Positions 27,701 through 42,700 are shown, counted from the first letter of the stretch. The stretch: DNA of 64,000 nt from Phoronis australis (GCA_002633005.1 NMRA01000284.1:390978-454977), one strand, 5' to 3'. The notes: generated from the sequence alone by a model not told the origin. Numbers and translations: made by a program.

Positions 27701-30700
27701 AAAATTGATGCCATACAATAAGAAACAACACACAAGAAACATGATACAACATTGTACAACATGATATAACATTGTACAGGATTTCTTCATTTTTGAGTTA
27801 AGTGTCAGCTGCCATGATGAATGGCACCAGCAGCATATTTCTCTACCTGTACACTTGATAATGCAACACAACATTATGGTAACCACAACAATGATGCTGG
27901 TTAACCACGTACCATTAACATACTGTAGTTTCAAATACCCCTACAATAGGGAAGAGTTCACCTTCATTGTATCAATTAAAGTTGCATTTCACCCTCTTTA
28001 TCTGGCTAAAAATAACAATCGCTGTGCATTGTGCAAAAATCCACAGGTACTTTACTGCATTCAGAGTAGCAAAACAATAAGATGTCACCACAATTCATCA
28101 AATGAAATCTTGCTTTTCCATAGTTTTCTAGGGGTAGATCCCAAATCCCCCTTGGGATGAGGAAACCCCCCACCCCTACGTAACCCCAAACAAGCTTTGT
28201 TCGCCTCTCATTGCACTATACTATATTTTCACCTTTTTAACTTTCAAAAGTGGAGAACCCTACAGTGCTATAACATTTCAGTTTATTTACAATTTCAGAT
28301 TAGCACTTTGGTCACAGCGATTATTTCTTTTTTGGGTTAAAATTGCATATGTCCGTGAAACCAGCTACGCGATTCCTACCTGCAAGTCCCTGAATTCACA
28401 CCTACAAAGGCTACCTTGGACAAGTCTCGGTTAATTGCTCAAAACATGAGAAATACAGTATATATTTGATTATTTTGCGGAGCAAAATTGTCATTTTACA
28501 ATAAGTCAGATGTTGACTATCATACTAAGTGAAAATCAAAAACTTTGCAAGAGTTGTTTGAGAACTGTTGCAAATTACAAGTCATGCTAAAATGACTTCA
28601 ATCTCCATATAAATTCAGGCTAAAATGACGTCAATCTGCCAGTAAGTTACTCATGTTTGTTGAGAATAAAATTCTGTCATGTTGTGTTCTAAATATTTGA
28701 AAAATACAACCACACAGTGACAAAGGATTTCAACTACCTTATTCTTCAAAGTTCACTGCTCCTATACAGAACAAGTAGCTGCCACAGAATCCTGTTAAAA
28801 TCCCTTAATCCCAGGATTATCCTGAATGGTACAATAGGTAGATAGGAAGCTATGCCTAGCAGGATCACAAAGGGTAACCTTCAAGCACAAATGAAGCAAG
28901 GTGATTAATGACAAGACCAGTAGGCTTTGACCAAATCCCACACCTGAGAAATAATCTTTTGTTAAAACTGACACTTGTTCAGTGCAACAGAAATAAATCT
29001 TGTTGAAATTTCACCACAGCGGTACAAGGTCTTCCATCTAGGGCACTATTTGCCAACCTAACATGGGGCCCCATTTTATTAGAGATCAAGTCTGGTCGTG
29101 GCTGAAAGAACCACACCATCGATTTTAAATTCCACACAGATATTAAGATGTCTCGTGAAGATGGTCGCTATGTTTGAGTACATAAAATTATCAATTCTAA
29201 GTCAGTTGCAATGCTTTCAGTCATCGGAAAAAACGCAGTGCCACATTTATAATAAAGTGATTAAGATCCAACCATTAATAGTTAATAGCCACAACTGAAC
29301 TCTAGATAGACCTGTTGTATAATAAGATTCTCACCTAAGCCAGTTTACACAATTGCCACGCCACACATAACGACTATTGGACATGAGCAAATTGGCACCT
29401 GGCCAGAAATAAACCGTCATAATTAGTACTTGCTTTGAAATGGAATCTTAACAAGTTTTCAACAATCCAGTATATAAATCTTTCATGTATTACGTAGACT
29501 TCAAATGTAATTGTATGTTTATGATAATTTCACTAATTTAGGACACGGCATGTGATGCTGCATTTGCAAGGCATGGCGAACAAGCAAAGTTTTACTTCCT
29601 CATTGTTTCAGAAAAGATGCACCAAATTAAAGGTACTGCATTTCCCGTGAACCAACTGCGTACCATGGCTACCAACCAAAATAAAGGTACTGCATTTCCC
29701 ATGTACCAACTGTTTACCATGGCTACCAACCAAAATAAAGGTACTGCATTTCCCATGTACCAACTGTTTACCATGGCTACCAACCAAAATAAAGGTACTG
29801 CATTTCCCATGTACCAACTGCGTACCATGGCTACCAACCAAAATAAAGGTACTGCATTTCCCATGTACCAACTGTGGACCATGGCTACCAACCTAGTTTT
29901 AACAATAGTGGGCATTCACAACAACCATTTGAAAACTTGAAAAACAAAGATTGGGTAGTTAATGCAATCAATTTTGTTTAATATAGGTTATTTTACCTAA
30001 TACTGTAGATCACAATTCTCACCTAGGGCAACTGGAATGCAGATACAGCACAAGCTATGAATCCGAACAAATTTTTTTCCAATGTAGTGCACAGCTGAAA
30101 CCGTCATGCGTTGAAAAGAAATAAATTCATTAGAAAATCCAATATAAACGAAACAAGCCTTAATATTGGTGCTATAAACACTCAGGTGAGATATTTAATA
30201 CATTTATACATGAATGGCACCTCGTAACTACTGGGTGATAAAAAAAGCAGAACCAACACAACAATTGATCCTAATCAAATTAAATCCCACATAATTTATT
30301 TTTCTTCCACTTTGGAGGACTTTAAACTTCAGTCTAATGCCCGATTGTTAACCATACCAGTCAGTTTGCATTGCATTTTAGTTCCATCTAAGAAATCCAA
30401 ACTTCATACAAACCATAGTGGATTCGCTATTGATCTGTAACAGACATTTGTACTCTAATACACACCTTATATAGCAATTGTGCATCATCCAGTATCAAAT
30501 GTTAAATCCAAGAATTTACCAGTGCAGTACAGGATACTCAAATCACTTTACCATCATGCATCTAACTATGTCCCAAGCTGCATTTCAATGCTTGCTAAAA
30601 AGCAGCCAAAGACAAGTTAGCCCAGACTTCTAAGCAATGCACCAGTGTTCCCAGTAAAAAAAAAAAAAAACAATGACTTTTCACCCACAGCATATCTCCT

Positions 30701-33700
30701 TACACTTTTGAGATCACGCACAAATATTTGTAGTCAACTCTCACATCTACCTAACATGTAAGGCTTACTGATTTCATAGCAGTCAAAGTCTCTTCCTCCA
30801 CAAGGAAGCCACAAGGAAGCAATCCTATGGATCTATTCAACAGTACTTCCCACTTTAGAAATGTTAAAAGCATTGGATTTATATCACATATACATTTCTA
30901 ACTGTACCTGGAAAGCAAATCTTACTAAATGAGGTGATCCAGATCTTCTGAAGGATACTACTGTTTGAAGAAATTGAGAATGTATATCAAAATAAAACAA
31001 TAATAATGGACTACACTGAAATTTTTCAACATAATCACATCCTTTCTCAACAGTAACAGAAATAAAGTAAAATCAAGAAAGATATGACAAATGACATTTT
31101 TGTGGCCTAATGAAAATGTTAGAATTCACATGATGAAAATTTTCAAGGGTGAAACGTTTCATTTAAGCCTGTTGCTAAAACAGTTTGTACTGTGTAGGTG
31201 ACATAACTATCGGTAAATTTTCCATTATCGGAACAAATCAGCCTTAGTAAACCGGAAATGATAANCCAGAATTTATTCAGAATAAAATGCAGTTCCCTTT
31301 TAATATTGGTGCTATAAACACTCAGGTGAGACATTTAATACACTTATACTTGAATGGCGCCTCGTAACTACTGGGTGATCAAAAAAGCAGAACACAACAA
31401 TTAATCCTAATCAAATTAAATCCCACATAAATCCATTTATTTTTCTTCCACTTTGGAGGACTTTAAACTTCAGTCTACTGCCCAATTGTTAACCATACCA
31501 GTCAGTTTGCATTGCATTTTAGTTCCATCTAAGAAATCCAAACTTCATACAAACCATAGTGGATTCCCTATTGATCTGTAACAGACATTTGTACTCTAAT
31601 ACACAACTTATATAGCAATTGTGCATCATACAGTATCAAATGTTAAATCCAAGAATTTACCAGTGCAGTACAGGATATTCAAATCACTTTATCATCATAC
31701 ATCTAACTATGTCCCAAGCTGCATTTCAATGCTTGCTAAAAAGCATCCAGAGACAAGTTAGATCAGACTTCCAAGCAAAGCACCAGTGTTCCCAGTAAAA
31801 AAAACCCAATGACTTTTCACCCACAGCATATCTCCTTACACTTTTGATATCATGCACAAATATTCCTTGTCAACTCTCACGTCTACCTAACATGTAAGTC
31901 TTACTGATTTCACAGCAGTCAAAGTCTCTTCCTCCACAAGGAAGACACAAGGAAGCAATCCTATGGATCTATTCAAAAGTACTTCCCACTTTAGAAATGT
32001 TAAAAGCATTGGATTTATATCACATATACATTTCTAACTGTACCTAGAAAGCAAATCTTACTAAATGAGGTGATCCAGATCTTCTGAAGGATACTACTGT
32101 TTGAAGAAATTGAGAATGTATATCAAAATAAAACAATAATAATGGACTACACTGAAATTTTTCAACATAATCACATCCTTTCTCAACAGTAACAGAAATA
32201 AAGTAAAATCAAGAAAGATATGACAAATGACATTTTTGTGGCCTAATGAAAATGTTAGAATTCACATGATGAAAATTTTCAAGGGTGAAACGTTTCATTT
32301 AAGCCTGTTGCTAAAACAGTTTGTACTGTGTAGGTGACATAACTATCGGTAAATTTTCCATTATCGGCACAAATCAGCCTTAGTAAACCGGAAATGATAA
32401 CTGTGACTTTTATTTTTGTGCGAAATAAGTTGAGAATTATCAACAGCATAAAAAATAAAATAAGAGAATCACAGTTGCATAGCTGATTAGATCCAATACA
32501 CATATATTTCTGTAGAAGAAGATCATTGTACTCAGCGTTCACTCAGGCTCCAATTGCATTGCACGATAACAAGAATGTTTTTGAAATCATAGAATAAAAA
32601 GATAATCTACGCTGGTACTACTTTGTGTCATATGACATCCCCGAAACTGGGAGTGACCAGTAGCATCCTACCTTAACCTGCAGCACACCTGCTGTTTTCA
32701 CCTGGCTAAAGGGAACCTGCTACCTTTACCTGTGGTCATGTCACACCTGACTGGCGGTAAATGGGAGAGGAGCACTGTGTATCCATTTACAACTGTGTTG
32801 ACATGGTACACTGTCAACGACCAATTGTAATGACAAGCTATTGGTTTACAAGAGGCTTGTCATCCGCTGATTGACTGAGATATCAAACAAAGATCAAAAT
32901 AGAAAATATGACCTAGAGTGATTCAAGAACATCAGAAGGATACATCATTAACGAGCAATTAAGATATGGAAAATTCTTTCTACATTCACTGTGTATGACG
33001 TAGTTAGTCATTCCACTCGCGTGCTATCACCATCGCAATTATCATCAACTTGCAATCTCCAATTAGTTCTTTCTTCGTGAGTTTTTCCTTACCAATTTGC
33101 TAGCTTTTTATTTTATCATGTCGACTTGGATTTCATTGTTACACTAAAATGGCATGGATTTAGGACATAATGTGGCGCATAATTGAAACTTGAAACTGCA
33201 AGTCGTCAGGTTCAGCTGGCTAAAAACCACAATCGAATTAGGCTTCGCATAAAATCCGCCTTGAAATATTTGTTGCTGTGATAGAATTCTATTTCAGTAA
33301 CCAACAAGAATATAAAAGTCATCATAAATTCAAGAAACCTTTGAGAGTTTATTGAGGTTGGTCATCACTAAAACAGCGAATTGGAAAATAGCCCAGGTAT
33401 GCATGGCCTATAACTTGAGTTGCTGGCTTATTCAGTAACAATTCAAGATAAAAACCAGCAATGAATCCATGAATCATGCATACGGTAACACTTTACACTT
33501 ACCATTTTCAAGTCAGGGAGTGCAGCTACTACCATCAGATACTTTGAGGAAGTGGATATCTACCATAATGCCAAAGTTACATCTGGCCCGTTGCATGAAA
33601 CAGTTCCAAACTATGAACTCAACTGCATTCCTTAACTTTTCATTGCCTTTGTAAACTTGTGAAACAACTGATTGGCCTTTCCTATGCCGTTTTATTTCCA

Positions 33701-36700
33701 TTACTAAGCCAATTTTTGGTTTTCATACGCACCGATACTAAACATGATGTTCAATTCTCAATATTCTTGAAATAAACAGGGACCACTTCATGCAACGGCC
33801 CTAATTTAAGGCTCAGTTATTACTTATATTATTAGAAAATGTCTTTGGACAAAGAGGAACTCATAACATAACTTTTGGGAGTAAACATACGGTAGATACT
33901 AAGATGCTGAACATTTAGGGAGCATAGTTTAGTCCCTACTTGGAACTGTTTCATGCCATCCGGCAATGGAGGCTAGTAGAGGCAAATCTGTGCCAAATAT
34001 CTACAGATAACTTAACTCTGTAAAAGTATACGTTTCCTAGAAGTAGATAGCCTGGAAAGTTTGATTTTTTACATTATACTAATTTGCTACTAATTGGGTC
34101 GTGCAGCCATGTTTTGTAATGGAGTGAGACAACAAGAAAGGTACATTCATATCAATACAACAGCATGACATAAGTAACGTGATCAAATTTCTGGTGATAT
34201 AAATGTTCAAGGTGAAATCTCTAAAGTTGTGTAGCACTTTTTCAAACTATCGTTTCACTTTTGTTCAATGCAACTTTTTATTTGATTTTTAATGATAAGA
34301 ACAAATCTTTATATTTTTTGGAGAAGAATGCACAGTCAGCACGTTATCTGAAAGTTTGACTTGAATCTGATCCGCCATTTGTGGGATACGATCGCATCAG
34401 AATTGACCAATCAGAAAATTAACTGCACCAGTAGAGTTATTACCCAACTTCCTTGAAATGATATCTTCGTGCGCATAACTTTATCTATCAACATCAAAGC
34501 CCATTCGTAATATCACAAAATAACAAAACTAAAAGAAGTGTCGGCGTGACATTTTCAGTGCTTGATCAAGCGGGAAGACTGAATTCAATAATCCAGATTT
34601 TATAACAAACGATGCCTTCAGGGCGGTTCTCTGTAGGATACAACCTTCCACTCCAACCAATTCGATGAAAAGCCAACACAAAACGATGACCTACATCAAC
34701 ACAGTAGAGAATCTGTAAGTACGTGGTACGGCTGGTAGTGCAAGTATTTCCCTCAGCATTTCCTCCCTAGCGAGGGTGGTTTCTCTATATCCTGGTGGAA
34801 ATATTTTCTCAGTAACTTGGGTGTATTTGCCGCGTGGTACGAGTTGACTCTCCACAGAATTGTGTTGTTCTCTGACAGAGATACAGTGAAATCTCGTCGA
34901 TTTCGAACGCACAATGGGGGGATCACTGCACTTTTATTTTATCACTTCTTTACTAAACAACAAGTAGCACCTATTAGTAATGCTTTGTCATTTTCAAGTT
35001 CGTTGCCATAACTACCACCACACAGACAAATAGCAGGCATTCACAACAATTTTACGAGGATTTGAAAAATTAAAATGGACATTTTGGCAATTATTTTTAT
35101 CAGAAATTGGTGCGATTTATGCCGTATCTACCCCTCAATGGCAGAAATTGAGGTCAGGAAAAGTATTAAATTGACACTTAGGATTGTGCTCCTAAAGTAC
35201 TTGCTTTCTTGCACTTGGGCCTCAGTGAAGATAACTTCCCCCTGGTGGAAGTAATCGGAGACTATCAGGAAGCAATGAGGCAGATCACGTTGCTTTTATC
35301 GCCACCTGACTGTACCAGGAGGTACATCTTCGCAGTGGATGGCATAGTGGAACATGTTAGACTTCGTGAAAAGGTCCTTTTACAGTGTATGTGATTAAAT
35401 GTGATTTGTTTTAAAGGCAAACAAAATTGATCCCTAATGAAGAAACACTCTACATGTAAATAGAGATGTGAGAGCACAAAAACATCATTCACTTGACCCA
35501 ATTTATATTTCTGGGGAGCACGGTGAGGGTAATTTGGTCACACGATGGTCTCAAAGTCTTTATAAAAATGCTGGGAAACGTTTTCCAAAGAAGAATGCGG
35601 AACTGAACTTAGTCCACCGACTACACCACCGCCATCTAGAGACACGTATTTCATCATGTCGCCGCTACATTCCCTGTTGAAGCACTTGTTACCAAGGGCA
35701 ACTCAGAATAACATCTGGCCTTACCTGTAAGAAATAAACGTGTTTCGTCTACCTAGAACTGCAGCGTTCCGGCAACACACGACATTAGCCTGACACCGAT
35801 ATCCTCACAAATCTACACGCAAACACGCTCGATAACTTCAGGAACTCAAACCAAAAACCACAGCACTTGATTCTACACACGCCATAATGACCATTATCGC
35901 AACATCGACTATTTTTAGATCCAACAGAACTACAAGCAAAAACCATTATATCGTCAATGAAGACATCGCAACCCCAGGAATATCTGTATACTATGTTAAC
36001 TCCGTCTAATTAAAATAATTCAAAACATGATAAAGGGTGTTTTTCTGTAGGCTAAAGTTAATTCAAGGATATCACCTTTAAACATAACATAAAGCATATA
36101 CTAGTACCACACAGTTTGATTCAATAGTGTTATACCTTGTTGTTGAGAACAAGCTGATCATTCAATAATGATACAGTAACAGTGTAATGAACAACAGGTG
36201 AATAGTTCACAAGAACGTGCTAAAATGTGTGAAATCAACTGAATTCACACTTCAAAGAGATCGCAATTGTAATGAAGAACAAAAGAAAAATTAACAATGA
36301 TGGGTAAAATGTCAGAATTCAAAAGAGTTTAAATCGATATGAGGTTGTGATTATATCAAAATTGAGTTTCATCCACATAAACAAGTAGTTTTATCAAATT
36401 ACCACCACAATTTCAAAATGGGATTCAGTTGCTGGTAACATTAATAAAGCCTGGTTTCATTGGACTCGGAACTGTGCTCTCATACAAAAGTTATTGCTAT
36501 TTTTCAAAAGTCCGGGGTGCACAAAATAAGACACCTGTCACTGACATGCAGAAGGCAAAATGTAATAGAATATATATATTTTACAGTAACTGAATTTTTT
36601 CAAGAGTAACGTAAGTCCTGTTTTCAGCAGAGGCAATAGTGACGTAACAAATAGTACTCTAGAAAAAAGAAACAAGCTTAGAATAAACTCTTCAGCAAAA

Positions 36701-39700
36701 AAATCACTTGGATAACATAAATAGCACTCAAGCCAGTGTGAAAAAAACAAGGTGTTTGTCAACAGAATGGTGCAGGCTTCCCTACCTCGGATCAAAGTTA
36801 GAGTCCAACCGTACCTACACTATAAACAAAAGAACTGCGGGCCGGAAGGAAACGGAACATCGCAATATAAAGAGGAAACTAAAATCATCGGCAGAAGTCT
36901 TTATCAACAACAACCTATGTCGCATTTTAACAACTTGCATAGTGTACGGTAATTGATTTATTCAAACGGGAACACAAAATGGTGGAACAGTACAATTTTA
37001 AATTATCAAAATTTTTAACAAGAGTAAACAAAAAGATGAATTTACTTGACTATTTGAAAATTGACTATTTCAAAACTTTATGCAGTACCACTGCCATCAG
37101 CAACACACAATGGCATTTTGAACATGTTTGGCAATACATTGAGCATTTCAAAACTGAAATAAAAATTACCATTTTGGCCGTTATTTTCGTTGGAATTTCC
37201 GGAACATTTACCATACGCACCTTTAACACAATGATCCCTAGTGACAACTTCACTGAACTACAATGCATCAAGCATGTTTCACAGTTTACGTATGACGTGT
37301 TTCTGAACAAAATTTAACCTGAATAACGTGTTTCTAAACAAAATATTACATGCCCCGGACACAGAAGACAGTCAGTTCTATTGAAAGATTAAAATTTACA
37401 ACAACACGCTATTATGGAGTGTCCATTAGATACTAAGCACCCCCTTCTAACCTGCTATTAGCTCCATGAAATATATCATACAAGATGTCCTTTCTTCTTA
37501 CATCACCATCTACCATCCCCACAATTACAACCTCTAGTTGACCAAGATGCACCCTGCTATTACATTACAAAATCTGGCAGGTTAAAATTAAACACCTTTA
37601 TTTATTTAACAAAATCTACACCTGTAAGGCATTATGTGGCGGGTGAAAAAAAACGAACCACGAACAATGATTGTACAAACGAGCCGGTCCCTATTTAGGT
37701 CGAGCTTTCGTTCGAGGCGAGCTTGTTGTTTTTTGAAATTTATCTTTTCACGCTTGGACAATGACATTGTTTGCAAACGAAATCATACCACAAACAGGCA
37801 GAACAAAACTGATGGATATTAAATTTCACATATTGAACTGATACTCCAGTCACAGTAATGAACCCAGGGCCCTGGTGGATAACACAAAATCCTATCAACC
37901 CATGTAAACACCTGGTTGCAGAGTGACACTGCTGCATAATGCCAACCCATGAATAGCCAAGCATGTTATCTCCAAATTCCATCTTCAACTCCCTACAACT
38001 AAATGACCTTGAGAAAAATGGCACAATGGGGCATGCCATACCAGCAATGTAGCATTTCGCGCTGCAGTGAACACGTCCATAAGGACTGGGTGAAAAGGGT
38101 GAAAGACAACAATAGTGTCTTGCAGTAGCAGGTTGTTCCAGACTGATGGTAATAATTGTCTTGTTTGGTCTTGTTGATAAAACATGTAAAAACAAGTCTG
38201 AAATTCAATATCTCACACACCTAAATGTGACCAGCAACAATTGCACAGAACACAAATAGCTATAAGGCTATTCCTACCCATTGAACATTCATTCAGAACT
38301 TCAGTAAATGCTGATCTGATAGTGTTGGCAGTTATGTTGTTCATCCCCTGGTTTCCATGTAACCCTTCACTTTGGAAGCACAAAGTATGGCATACGCGTG
38401 CAATTTTATTTTGGCCAAATTTGCTGATAAAAATGAAGATTAAAAAATTACTTCGCGTTATAGTACATCATATGGCGAAGTTTACAATATTTGCACATTA
38501 TCACATCATTTAGTCACAGCATGCAATGCCTCCCAATGTTTCATGACAGGATGTTTTACAAGCGTTTGACTCGCAAAATTTGAACGGCAAAGAGTTCGAG
38601 GTATTTTATTAAGTATTTTCTCCTTTTACAAGTGTTCAGACTTAACTACTTGAATTAACACGTGTCCGTTTGAGACAGTGCTGAATCAATTTTCACGTAA
38701 GCGACAAGCCAAGTGGCAAATTCTTTGAACTTCGGTCCTGTCCACTTCATGTTCAAAAATCAAGGCATGCATTTTTCCAAGAAACGTTGACGTCTTCATT
38801 TTCAACATCAAAGTCCGTCAGCTAAGGGCCTTTAAACGAAAACCATACCGGGCACACTTTTGAAGCAAACGGAATAAAAAAATTTGTAAAAAATCTAGCC
38901 ACACGATTTCGAACATTTAGGCATTGGGCACAAGAGATTCTATGATCATCAAGGATTTCAAAATTCTGTGGATTTATGAGTTTTTCATTAAAACCGCACG
39001 TAAAAAGTTATTAAGAAATTTGATCTAATAGTAACAACAGAAGTCAATAACTTTAAAGGTTATAATGCTTGGTGTGAACAGTTTAAAACCACTATGACAG
39101 AAGCACAGTTAAAACCCTCGTGAGGGTGGTTTAACAAGCAGTTAAAAAAGTTAACCTGTTACCTATAAGAAACAAATTCATTGGAACTAACCTTTAGGAA
39201 TCTGGGGTCCTGCTCATACCAAATGGGTTATAACTATTAAAACTGGTTTAACAGTTAAAACTCGTGGTCTGAAGTCTGAACAGTTTAAAACCAGTTGTTA
39301 TAGTTGCAACTGAAGTCCAGTTATCCTCTGCGACGGTGACTTAGGGAGCAGATGAATAAATTATAACACTTTGTCTCAGAATCTATCATACTCCCAACTT
39401 TGACTACAGGTTTAACTATAATAATTAAGTAAAACTGTCCTTCATGGTTTCAGCACATATTTTTATTAATCAATGGTATACCCCAACCAATTCCTCCTTT
39501 TCAATAACACCCTCAGTATCAGTGCCGCTCCTCACAGAAATCTTTCCAAAGACAGTGTGGGAATTATCAAGTACAAATTCTGTAACAAAAAGCGAATCAC
39601 CAACAGGTCCTGAAAACCTGGTTAGAGTTCAGTAACCCTAGGTCCTCACTAAAAAGCAAGACTTTGCGAGATTACGCGAGATATTATCGGGTATTTTACA

Positions 39701-42700
39701 TGAGAACACGTGATTTTGGCAAAATTTTTCATGCCCCGAGACAGCTCCTTAGGTAACTCTACCCTGTAGTATGTATGGGCTACATAAAGGCAGCAGCCTA
39801 TTGCAACAGTGACAAAGCAGACCACGAAAATCCAAATGACAGTCTTTGATTCTGCCACTCAACCAACATTAATGTCTCAACAACCTTACCTTGGTATCAA
39901 AAAGTAACAGTTTCTGCGACAAATCCTATTAATTACTCCTCTAGGTAGCCTGTGCTATGGTTCCAGCCATCCTACAAGCCACTCTGTTGGGACTTACATA
40001 TGTACACCACAGTATGCCAGCAAACTGCCATTCAGAATTACTCAAGCCATGCATGAATGAAATACAATAGCCACGGGCGTGAATCCATACACCAATAAAA
40101 ATCTAACACCTTATTTGACTACAGCTCAGTTGATTTTACAATTTTCCTTCTCTGCTTCAGTGACAAATTAAATGATTTCTTGACAAAACAACACAAACTT
40201 ACACCAGATAAAAACAAGTAGTTATGGTCAACTTTCTGAAGTTTTCATTTTAGCGCCTCAAATTTTAAGCAATTGTAATTCAAATCCGTCCACTTGAATA
40301 ATTTCCCATTTATAACGATTTTAATAGACCCACAATGCCTATTAATGCAGTCATTATGTCAGAAAACAGGTCATAACAATCAAACAGAAATTTGCATTGA
40401 AGCGAAATGCGGCATAACTAAAGCCATAGTTTGAATAAAACTGGAATATTTTGGTAACAACACCATTGTGTTCACACAAAAACTGCTGAACAATCTATTG
40501 ACAGGTATCGGAAACAGTTCTCAAGTTACAAGATCTAAAATTTCGCCTACCAACATGTATTGTAAAGCCATGTCCCGTGGCTAGTTTACTCCCTCCGGCC
40601 CAATTTGCCCTAGGAAGCAAATAATGGCCGTTTTTAAATTAACCAAGAGTGTGACAACAGTGCTACTCCTACAAATGCATGCATGTTGTCATGTGGGACT
40701 CATAGTACACAGATGTCACAATGCTCATGGTCTACTTTCTTTTCTCAATCTATGCATGCATCAGAGAACAGCCTTTACTCATTAGCGCCACCTAGTGAAT
40801 ATAAAGTCTGTCATCATGTGCATTCAGACAAGCAGGACAAAAAATAAACCATCTTTGTAGTGATAGTGTGAGTAGTTTACACTTAACATTTTCAAGTAGT
40901 GCAATGTAAAAGTGCTACTGCAGTTTGCAAGCTACTTACTGTTTGTGAGCCTGGTACAAGTAAACAATAAGATGATAATAATCAATCAAGCTAATAACAA
41001 ACAAAAATAAAAATAAAAATATTTAGCATGTATAGAAGATTTATTACATGTATTAAGGCCTTTTCCTATCAAGTGAAATTCAGTGCTAGCCAAGTACGAA
41101 CAGCGAAGTTAACTTGTACTTTCCCATTCGGTAATTAACAGATATAAGAATTATCAATAGGTGATGCAATAGTCATCTAAGTTATCACAAGGTGGCGTAA
41201 TATGACGTTCCCCATTCTCACAACATTGACCCTTCCCGGTAACTTCAGTGGACATCAAAGTTGTCTGTTAACTTCAGCTGTTTACTGCGAAGTAAACTTG
41301 AGCTGTTGAATTCGATCCAACATGGAATTTAAGCGTTCCCACTGACCGATGCACCTCCTAACACCGAAGCGTCAACGTTACTGGGAAAGGCCTTTTAGGG
41401 TTAGTTAAAACCTCGTACTCTCATACACATATATATATATGTAGTTATAGTATCAGGGTTTCCAATGATCACTTACAAAAAGAGGAAAAATTTCCAGGTG
41501 ATTATCATTCCACAAATATGCTTGTGTGATAGAAATATTTTGTTGTAAAATTTAACTGAAATAAACGCTTTTGCATAAATAAAGTCAAAGTAATGATAAA
41601 AAAGAGACGAAAACAGAAGAAACTGGAAATCAAAAAAGAGGAAATCCTCATAAACGAAGAAAACTCCAAACCCTGCAGTATAAAGAACATAATTACAAAA
41701 TGAACTTTGCAACAGGAAAACCTACCTCAAGGGTCTAATAATGCTGTCTAGTGGGATTTGAATCCGGGATACTTAGACTGGAGTCAAAAACTCCACAACT
41801 AGATCACAATGACTCCACAAACTAGGTTATAATGGTATAACCTCACAAATTTAGGACAAAATATGGCGTATAATGGTATAACCTCACAAATTTAGGACAA
41901 AATATGGCGGACAATTTATCGTAAATGATAAACACTATCAAAAAGTTACTTTACCATATTTAAGTTTTGTACCACAGCTACAAACACACAATATTTTGAA
42001 AAATGTGATCATTCAAAGCGTTTGAAGCCCTTCCATAATGGAGAAAGCACTATTTCAACAATTTTTGTCCGAAATCGTTAAATTTCATAGAAATTGTGAT
42101 TATGACACAGTTGGAAATAAAAATCTCAACAGATGAGTTTACACCATCAGTGGTTAGCATTCCTACGTGTTTCAGAGCCTCAGAAATTTTGCAGGAAAGT
42201 CATCATGCCCCAATATGATGAGAGTACTGGTAAGTACTATAACCCCTTTGATCCACAGCCTTTGAAAATACCCTTGTCATCTGTGGAACTGATAACATCT
42301 AAGTAACAAAATAGGTTCCAATAGGTGCTCAGCCACTAGTTAAGAGCAGTCTGGCTTGGTAATACAAAGGACAAAACAAACATCAGTTCATGAATGAATG
42401 ATCCTGGGAAAACCAGGTGGAACTCAGAAGCCCGACAAATTTGTGTCCCGATGTAAATTATTACTTGGTTTTACAAGTAGAAACTTTGCCTAAACTAAAG
42501 CTAGAGTTATTTCAGGGAATTTTCACATGGGAATGTTAACAGAGGATGAAAAACTGTGTTATCAAAAATGGGAGACCAAGATTATCTCTAACACCCTATC
42601 AACATTATCCAGAGAACTATTTTGAGTGATCTGCTATCCAAGGCCAGGCCCTATAACAGACGACCATTATCAGCTAACCCAGTTATTGTCCACTGCTAAA

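Larger units (their letters stand above)
24464..30159. other. CCDC18 intron 2, 3' part
   Basis: No exon recognised. Holds a GCGCCC-type element (25200-25390), an N at 25660, a short tandem repeat (26974-27014), a TIR element (27113-27428) and a 54-bp tandem repeat (29629-29893). The rest is unassigned AT-rich sequence. Confidence 0.6.
32401..41740. other. CCDC18 intron 2, middle part
   Basis: Contains a TIR element (33585-33801), family A repeats (34940-35125, 36960-37215), an orphan exon-like segment on the plus strand (35226-35386) and a palindromic AGTTTAAAACC-rich patch (39060-39330). The rest is AT-rich and unrecognised; the longest frame (37740-38195, minus, 151 codons) has no family features. 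Confidence 0.6.

Noticed and set aside
29592-29940. Three frames of 87-107 codons
   Set aside because: Products of the 54-bp tandem repeat.
34691-34912. Minus-strand frame containing EKIFPPGYRETTLAREEML
   Set aside because: Looks mildly protein-like but has no usable donor and no relation to CCDC18; left out for lack of support.
37740-38195. 151-codon minus-strand open frame
   Set aside because: No recognisable domain, biased composition typical of random AT-rich sequence, no splice or start context; overlapping frames of similar length exist in the same place.
39649-39858. Minus-strand frame with a hydrophobic segment (TVIWIFVVCFVTVAIGCCLY) followed by YYRVELPKELS, reminiscent of the signal anchor of arylacetamide deacetylase/NCEH1 proteins
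   Set aside because: The frame opens with GTG right after a stop, has no ATG, no convincing splice acceptor or donor, and no catalytic HGGG exon was found nearby.
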